Shown here: piece by piece, positions 59,030 to 64,000 of the stretch
Layout of the letters: every line of letters begins with the position of its first letter
Position numbering within the stretch: the first letter of the stretch is position 1
Source of the DNA: Pseudoxanthomonas sp. Root630
GTDB lineage: Bacteria > Pseudomonadota > Gammaproteobacteria > Xanthomonadales > Xanthomonadaceae
Assembly: GCF_001427585.1 (NCBI RefSeq)
Contig: NZ_LMGY01000005.1
Coordinates: 1 to 64,000, forward strand
DNA: 64,000 nucleotides
Reading direction: 5' to 3'
Notes under the pieces: model-generated
What the model saw: the letters and a program-made list of their open reading frames with translations, nothing else
Told to the model about the DNA's origin: nothing
Database searches by the model: none
Position numbers and translations under genes: made by a program

Positions 59030-61204
59030 ATGGCTCAGGGAAGCAGCCCACTGGTGCTGGTGGACGAATTGCCGTCCGACGAGGAAGACGACTCACCCAT
59101 AGACCTGGGTCTCGCTGGGCTGGCGCTGCTTGCTCAGTATCACGGCGTGGCGGCCGATGCCAGTCAACTCAAGCATGAGTACGGACAAGGGAACGAGCCG
59201 TTTGATGCAACCGGCCTCCTGCTGGCCGCAAAGCGACTAGGACTTAAGGCGAAGATATCCGCCGTACCCGTCCATCGTCTGAACAAAGTGTCGTTGCCGG
59301 CAATGGCGTTCCAGCCCGACGGCCAGCACTTCATCGTTGCCAAAGCCAATGATCAACAAATCCTGATTCAGGATCTGAAGCTGCAGCGACCCCAAGTGTT
59401 GTCCCGAGAGCAGTTTTCCGAACGCTTCAGTGGGCAATTGTTGCTAGTGGCGTCGCGCGCCTCCGTGCTGGGCGAGTTGGCCAAGTTCGACTTCCGCTGG
59501 TTTGTGCCTGCGGTGGTCAAATATCGGCGGATACTGCTGGAAGTCTTCGTCGTTTCTCTGTTCATCCAGTTGTTCGCCTTGGTCACGCCCCTGTTCTTCC
59601 AGGTGGTCATGGACAAGGTGCTTGTCCATCAGAGCCTGACGACCTTGGAAGTCATCGCGATCGGCTTGGTGGCGATCGCTGTTTTCGACGTGACTCTTAA
59701 CGGGCTGCGGACCTATGTCTTCTCGCATACCACCAGCAAGATAGACGTAGAGCTGGGAGCTCGCCTTTTCCGCCACATCCTTAGCTTGCCGCTGGCCTAC
59801 TTCGAATCGCGCCGGGTAGGTGAGACGGTAGCTCGCGTCCGTGAGCTTGAGAACATCCGCAACTTCCTGACCGGGCAAGCGCTGACCTCGGTGCTGGATC
59901 TGCTATTCACCGGTGTGTTCCTGGCGGTGATGTTCTACTACAGCTTCTGGCTGACCCTGATCGTCGTACTCTCCCTTCCCGTGTACGCACTGTGGTCGGC
60001 TGCCATCACGCCGGTGCTGAGAAAGCGCCTGGACGAGAAGTTCGCACGAGGTGCCGAAAACCAGTCCTTCCTGGTCGAGACCATCAATGGAATAGGCACG
60101 GTCAAGGCCACGGCCGTGGATCCGCGCATGACCCGCACATGGGATGCGCAGTTGGCGGGCTACGTGGGTGCCGGCTTCAAGGTGGCGCGCCTGGCCAACG
60201 TGGGCCAGCAGGGCATCCAGTTGGTGCAGAAGCTGGTAGGCGTCGCCATCCTGTTCTTTGGCGCCCGCTTGGTCATCCAAGGGGATCTGTCGGTTGGCCA
60301 GCTGATCGCCTTCAACATGCTCTCCGGCCAAGTGGCGGCGCCCATCCTGCGGTTGGCCCAGCTCTGGCAGGACTTCCAGCAGGTAGGCATTTCTGTCCAG
60401 CGCTTGGGCGACATCCTCAATACTCGGACCGAAGTGCCCGGCAGCCGCATGACGCTGCCGGCGATACAGGGTCGCGTGACGTTCGAGGGCGTTGGTTTCC
60501 GTTACCGCCCGGATACGGCAGAGGTCCTGGCAGGCATCGACCTGGATATCGCGCCGGGGGAGGTCATTGGCATCGTGGGGCGCTCAGGCTCGGGCAAGAG
60601 CACGCTGACCAAACTGGTGCAGCGCCTCTATGTACCCGAGCGCGGGCGCGTCCTGATCGACGGCCATGATCTGGCGCTGGCCGATCCGGCGTGGATGCGC
60701 CGGCAGTTGGGAGTGGTGCTGCAGGAGAACTTCCTGTTCAACCGGAGCATCCGCGAGAACATCGCCTTGGGTGATCCTGGCATGGCGCTGGAGAGGGTAA
60801 TCCACGCCGCACAGCTGGCCGGCGCGCACGATTTCATCACCCAGCTGCCGGAAGGCTATGACACGAAGGTGGGCGACAACGGGGCAGGGCTTTCGGGCGG
60901 ACAGCGTCAGCGCATCGCCATTGCTCGAGCGCTGGTGACCAATCCTCGTATCCTGATCTTCGACGAAGCCACCAGTGCGCTGGACTACGAGTCCGAGCAT
61001 GCCGTCATGCAGAACATGCGGGCGATCTGCCAGGGGCGCACGGTACTCATCATCGCCCACCGTCTCTCTACCGTGCGGATGGCCAACCGGATCGTCGTTG
61101 TAGACAAGGGTAAGATTGTGGAGTCGGGCCGCCACGAGGAATTGGTCGACCGTCCGGGCGGCCAGTACGCGCACCTCTACAAGCTCCAGCAAGGTGTCGC
61201 ATGA
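59030..61204 (+). CDS. Type I secretion ABC transporter (HlyB/RaxB-like)
   Basis: A 724-residue inner-membrane exporter. Residues ~20-150 are a C39-peptidase-like domain without the catalytic Cys ([14 protein letters not shown]), so it is an HlyB-type chaperone domain rather than a double-Gly peptidase. The six-helix membrane domain spans ~160-440. The ATPase has Walker [10 protein letters not shown] (~520), signature LSGGQRQR (~621) and Walker [10 protein letters not shown] (~647). It exports proteins with C-terminal signals directly to the outside. It overlaps the adaptor gene by 4 nt; no TolC gene is adjacent. Confidence 0.9.
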   Translation: MAQGSSPLVLVDELPSDEEDDSPIDLGLAGLALLAQYHGVAADASQLKHEYGQGNEPFDATGLLLAAKRLGLKAKISAVPVHRLNKVSLPAMAFQPDGQHFIVAKANDQQILIQDLKLQRPQVLSREQFSERFSGQLLLVASRASVLGELAKFDFRWFVPAVVKYRRILLEVFVVSLFIQLFALVTPLFFQVVMDKVLVHQSLTTLEVIAIGLVAIAVFDVTLNGLRTYVFSHTTSKIDVELGARLFRHILSLPLAYFESRRVGETVARVRELENIRNFLTGQALTSVLDLLFTGVFLAVMFYYSFWLTLIVVLSLPVYALWSAAITPVLRKRLDEKFARGAENQSFLVETINGIGTVKATAVDPRMTRTWDAQLAGYVGAGFKVARLANVGQQGIQLVQKLVGVAILFFGARLVIQGDLSVGQLIAFNMLSGQVAAPILRLAQLWQDFQQVGISVQRLGDILNTRTEVPGSRMTLPAIQGRVTFEGVGFRYRPDTAEVLAGIDLDIAPGEVIGIVGRSGSGKSTLTKLVQRLYVPERGRVLIDGHDLALADPAWMRRQLGVVLQENFLFNRSIRENIALGDPGMALERVIHAAQLAGAHDFITQLPEGYDTKVGDNGAGLSGGQRQRIAIARALVTNPRILIFDEATSALDYESEHAVMQNMRAICQGRTVLIIAHRLSTVRMANRIVVVDKGKIVESGRHEELVDRPGGQYAHLYKLQQGVA

Positions 61205-62622
61205 AGCACATCCTGAGTGCGACCAAAGAGTTCCTGGCTCGTTATGGCCAGGCGTTCTCAGCGGCCTGGAAGGTGCGCGCACAACTGGACCCACCGAAGC
61301 GGTCGGACGACGAACTAGCCTTCCTGCCCGCTCAGCTGGAGCTGGTCGAGAGCCCGGCATCGCCAGCAGCACGCTGGACGATGCGGATCATCATGACCTT
61401 GTTCTGTGTGGCTCTGCTTTGGTCGATCTTCGGAAAGCTGGACATCGTCGCGGTCGCCTCGGGCAAGACCGTCGTCAACTCTCGTACCAAGGTCATCCAG
61501 ACCGCCGAAACCGCCGTGGTGCGCCGCATCCTGGTCCGGGATGGACAGGCGGTACGGAAGGGCGATGTGCTGGTCGAGCTGGATGCCACTGCGACCGGAG
61601 CGGATTTCGAGCAGGCGGGCGACGCGCTGCTCAATGCTCGCTTGGCTGCGCTCCGCTTTGAGGCAATGACAAAGGCGCTCGAGTCGGGTCTTCTTCCCGG
61701 TGCTCCTGAGGAGCCCGGCCTGCCAAATGATCGTGTGCGTGCTGAGTGGTTGCTGGCGGCAAGCGAGCTGGCGGAGTACCAGGCGCGGCGGCAGAGCCTT
61801 CAAGCAACCATCGCCCAGCGTCAGGCACAAGAGAACACCGTGCGCTCCCAGATCTCGCCGATGGAGCAAAGTCTGGCGATCTCCAGAGAGCGCGTGGCCG
61901 ACTTGGAGAAGCTGCTGGATGGGCAGTACGTCAGTCGGCACGAGTTTCTGGCGCGAAAACAGGAGATGGTCGAGATGGAGCGCTCGCTGACGGCACAACG
62001 AGCAACCTTGTTGGAGACAGGTTCGGCACTCGCCGGAGCGCGTGAGGAACTACAGGTGCTGGAGGCTGACACGCGTCAGCAAATGTTCGAAGGCCTTCGC
62101 CAGGCACGCGAGCAAGTGGGGCAGTACCGGCCTCAGGTCGCCAAGACGCAGCAGCGAGACAGGCTGATGCAGCTGCGCGCTCCCGTAGACGGCAACGTAC
62201 AGCAGTTGACGGTACATACCATCGGGGGTGTCGTGACGCCCGCGCAAGCCCTCATGGCCGTAGTGCCCAGCGAGGAGTCGCTGGAAGTGGAGGCCACCGT
62301 TCTGAACAAGGACATCGGCTTCATTCGGCCGGGTCAGCGGGCGACAGTCAAAGTAGAAAGCTTTCCTTATACCCGCTATGGATACTTAGACGGGGTGGTC
62401 GAAACCATTTCCCATGATGCAGCGCAGGATGAAAAGCTGGGATTGGTTTTTCCAGCCCGGGTTCGACTGACAGATACCACACTAGTGGTGGATGGTGTGA
62501 AAGTGGCGCTTACGCCGGGCATGAGCTTGAGTGTCGAGATTAAGACGGGAAGAAGGCGATTGATCGACTACCTGTTGAGCCCTCTGAAGCAACATCGTGA
62601 GGAATCACTCAGGGAAAGGTGA
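61201..62622 (+). CDS. Type I secretion adaptor (HlyD family)
   Basis: A 473-residue adaptor. A cytoplasmic N-terminus of ~60 residues precedes one membrane helix (~61-80, [20 protein letters not shown]). A lipoyl half ([23 protein letters not shown]), long periplasmic coiled coils (~150-320), and the HlyD signature region ending [22 protein letters not shown] follow. It joins the ABC transporter to a TolC-type duct. All features look intact. Confidence 0.9.
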   Translation: MKHILSATKEFLARYGQAFSAAWKVRAQLDPPKRSDDELAFLPAQLELVESPASPAARWTMRIIMTLFCVALLWSIFGKLDIVAVASGKTVVNSRTKVIQTAETAVVRRILVRDGQAVRKGDVLVELDATATGADFEQAGDALLNARLAALRFEAMTKALESGLLPGAPEEPGLPNDRVRAEWLLAASELAEYQARRQSLQATIAQRQAQENTVRSQISPMEQSLAISRERVADLEKLLDGQYVSRHEFLARKQEMVEMERSLTAQRATLLETGSALAGAREELQVLEADTRQQMFEGLRQAREQVGQYRPQVAKTQQRDRLMQLRAPVDGNVQQLTVHTIGGVVTPAQALMAVVPSEESLEVEATVLNKDIGFIRPGQRATVKVESFPYTRYGYLDGVVETISHDAAQDEKLGLVFPARVRLTDTTLVVDGVKVALTPGMSLSVEIKTGRRRLIDYLLSPLKQHREESLRER

Positions 62623-62697
62623 CTTCTAGGGTCTTATGAAAGCCGCACGAGAAGTTGGGCTTCTTACTTAAGATTGCGAATCAAACTCGGAGGACCT

Positions 62698-63345
62698 GTG
62701 GCTACACTGAATCTGAATGGAGAGCAGCTTCGGCCGCGTTTGTCACACAAGTCGCCACGCGACGCGATTCTTCGAGTACTCATTGTTCTACTGACAGTTA
62801 TTCTCGCTGGTTGCAATGACGTAACGCTGCATTGGCAGGAGCACGCTGATGTGAACGACGAGCTACGTGTGCTGGTCGAGCGAACCGCCGACGGAGAGAA
62901 GTACTCGGAACTCGGTGGGCCTAAGGCCTGGAAGCAATCGGAAATGACGGTGGAGGTGTTCGACATTTCAGGCAGGTTTGCCCCGCTCCCACCGAAATGG
63001 GTGGGCACAGCCGTCCCGATGATCCTCGACTACGAACAAGAAGCCGGTACGTGGTCTTTGATCGCGACTTTCTCATCTTGCGAGAGTTGGTACGAGGCCG
63101 GCCGCCCCAGGCCGCCGTACCTCGAGTATCAATCCAAGAATGGGGGCCATTGGACACCGGTGGCACTCGAAGAAAGATTTCTAGAGAAGAAAGCGAACCT
63201 TCTGACGGGGCCGCGCGCCGATGGCGAGCCTCGATTGGTGACGGACTCGGACAAGGAGCTCAGGCGCCGTAGTGCGGCTCCCATTTTTCAAAGCGTGCTG
63301 CGTACGTGGGGAAAAGAGCAAGAGAACTACTGTGACACCTACTAA
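62698..63345 (+). CDS. Putative lipoprotein between secretion genes and lipase
   Basis: A 215-residue protein. The GTG at 62698 has GGAGGA 3 nt upstream and is preferred to a TTG at 62674. A hydrophobic segment with a lipobox (VLLTVILAGCND; Cys near 40) follows an unusually long, basic N-terminus. The mature part is soluble with Trp- and Glu-rich sequence. No family recognised. By position between the exporter and a lipase it could be an immunity-type or accessory lipoprotein for the secreted enzyme. Confidence 0.6.
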   Translation: MATLNLNGEQLRPRLSHKSPRDAILRVLIVLLTVILAGCNDVTLHWQEHADVNDELRVLVERTADGEKYSELGGPKAWKQSEMTVEVFDISGRFAPLPPKWVGTAVPMILDYEQEAGTWSLIATFSSCESWYEAGRPRPPYLEYQSKNGGHWTPVALEERFLEKKANLLTGPRADGEPRLVTDSDKELRRRSAAPIFQSVLRTWGKEQENYCDTY

Positions 63346-63367
63346 AACGGACTTAGGAGATTAGGTG

Positions 63368-64000
63368 ATGGCTACGAATTTGGAACTGGCTCAGCTGGCT
63401 ACGCATGTGTACGCGCGGCCCAACTCGAACAAGACCCCTCTTACGGGCGGGTGGTCACAGTTCGCTCGACAAGACGATGACGAGTGGGGCTTCTCGGCAA
63501 GCTCCTACGTTCGAGGTGGCGAGATCGTCATCTCCTTTGCCGGAACAAACCAATCGCCAATAGACTGGACAACGAATGTTCCGGCAGGCGTTGGCATTAC
63601 AGCGCCTCAGGTCCTCACAGCGATTAGCTACGTGCTAAATGTTATGTCGCAGAATCCAGGCGCGACGTTCACGTTTACGGGTCACTCCCTTGGCGGTGGT
63701 CTGGCCTCGGTAATGGCAGTGATGTTCGACGTCGCTGCCACTGTCTTCGACCCAGCTCCGTTTGAACTCACTGCAAGAAGCGAAGAATTCCTCGCCCTTA
63801 TAGATGGCTGGCCACACCCGAGTGGTTACAGGAATGCAGCGCTCGATGCCTACACGTCCAGCGGCGGGGCGCTATTCCCCCAGCGGGAATCCCAGGTCGT
63901 CGGGTACAGCGTGGCTGGAGAAGTGCTGGAACTTCTACGGGCAGCTCTTCCCACCGTCCAAGGCTCCCATCACACATACGTCGTAGGCAAGCCTCCACTG
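63368..64000 (+). CDS. Class 3 lipase, likely type I secreted (partial)
   Basis: The frame is open from the ATG at 63368 to the last base, 211 codons with no stop, so the gene continues past the window. It has the class 3 lipase pattern: VISFAGTNQSPIDW (oxyanion strand) and TFTGHSLGGGLASVMA with nucleophile Ser near residue 107. There is no signal peptide, consistent with export by the HlyB/HlyD-like pair directly upstream through a C-terminal signal not visible here. RTX repeats would be expected further downstream. Confidence 0.78.
   Translation, partial: MATNLELAQLATHVYARPNSNKTPLTGGWSQFARQDDDEWGFSASSYVRGGEIVISFAGTNQSPIDWTTNVPAGVGITAPQVLTAISYVLNVMSQNPGATFTFTGHSLGGGLASVMAVMFDVAATVFDPAPFELTARSEEFLALIDGWPHPSGYRNAALDAYTSSGGALFPQRESQVVGYSVAGEVLELLRAALPTVQGSHHTYVVGKPPL

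Noticed and set aside
1-64000. CRISPR array that might guide the Tn7-like element
   Set aside because: No regularly spaced direct repeats of 25-40 nt were seen on either strand.

Overview
The window is GC-rich DNA (roughly 60-65 %, by eye) from a gammaproteobacterium, most likely a member of the Xanthomonadaceae/Lysobacteraceae (Stenotrophomonas, Xanthomonas, Lysobacter and relatives). The inference rests on the mix of gene families: a NodT-type RND efflux set with its own OmpR/BaeSR-like regulators, an LpxR-type lipid A deacylase, a short H-NS-like protein, type IV minor pilins and a RaxAB/HlyBD-like type I secretion pair. No rRNA, tRNA or CRISPR array was found. Much of the window reads as accessory DNA containing decayed gene pieces.

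Layout. 0-2.8 kb: a secreted trypsin-like protease and an exported partner, overlapping by 4 nt. 2.8-9 kb: a Tn7-like transposition operon on the minus strand (tnsA-like, tnsB, tnsC/tniB, tniQ) with two small upstream genes; the TnsA-like nuclease lacks its catalytic lysine. 9-17.1 kb: unknown membrane proteins, a truncated response regulator, an H-NS-like gene, two XRE regulators, and an EAL-PAS-PAS signalling protein. 17.1-24.8 kb: a scrap of an lpxR 3' end, then a minus-strand type IV minor-pilin operon (pilE, fimT, pilV, pilW, a large pilX-like gene) followed by two Roadblock/LC7-like proteins, an unknown protein and a small Ras/MglA-like GTPase. 26.2-41.8 kb: a CadC-like TPR regulator, then a minus-strand outer membrane factor/adaptor/RND pump followed by NDH-2, a lipase-like lipoprotein and LpxR, with a divergent response regulator and sensor kinase. 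A 5'-truncated PAS-PAS gene and pieces of a third copy follow. 42.7-46.3 kb: a four-gene set around a DUF2235 alpha/beta hydrolase with membrane segments.

The most interesting block is 46.3-57.2 kb. It holds a tyrosine recombinase, then a minus-strand operon encoding a ComEC-like metallo-beta-lactamase-fold (MBL) protein, a single-chain E2-E1-JAB ubiquitin-conjugation-like fusion, a patatin-like phospholipase, a membrane protein and two further MBL proteins. All three MBL proteins carry HxDxDH rather than HxHxDH. Facing the operon is a protein with a HEPN RNase motif (RNxxxH), followed by a related-looking gene broken by one in-frame stop. The operon resembles type II CBASS (E2-E1 Cap2, JAB Cap3, patatin effector) but has no CD-NTase and no visible ubiquitin-like modifier. 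I propose it as a candidate anti-phage or stress system in which MBL-fold proteins take the place of the cyclase.

57.2-64 kb: a KfrA-type DNA-binding coiled-coil protein next to an AT-rich repeat region, a ParB-like small protein, then a type I secretion ABC transporter and HlyD adaptor, a lipoprotein, and a class 3 lipase that runs off the right edge and is the likely secreted cargo.
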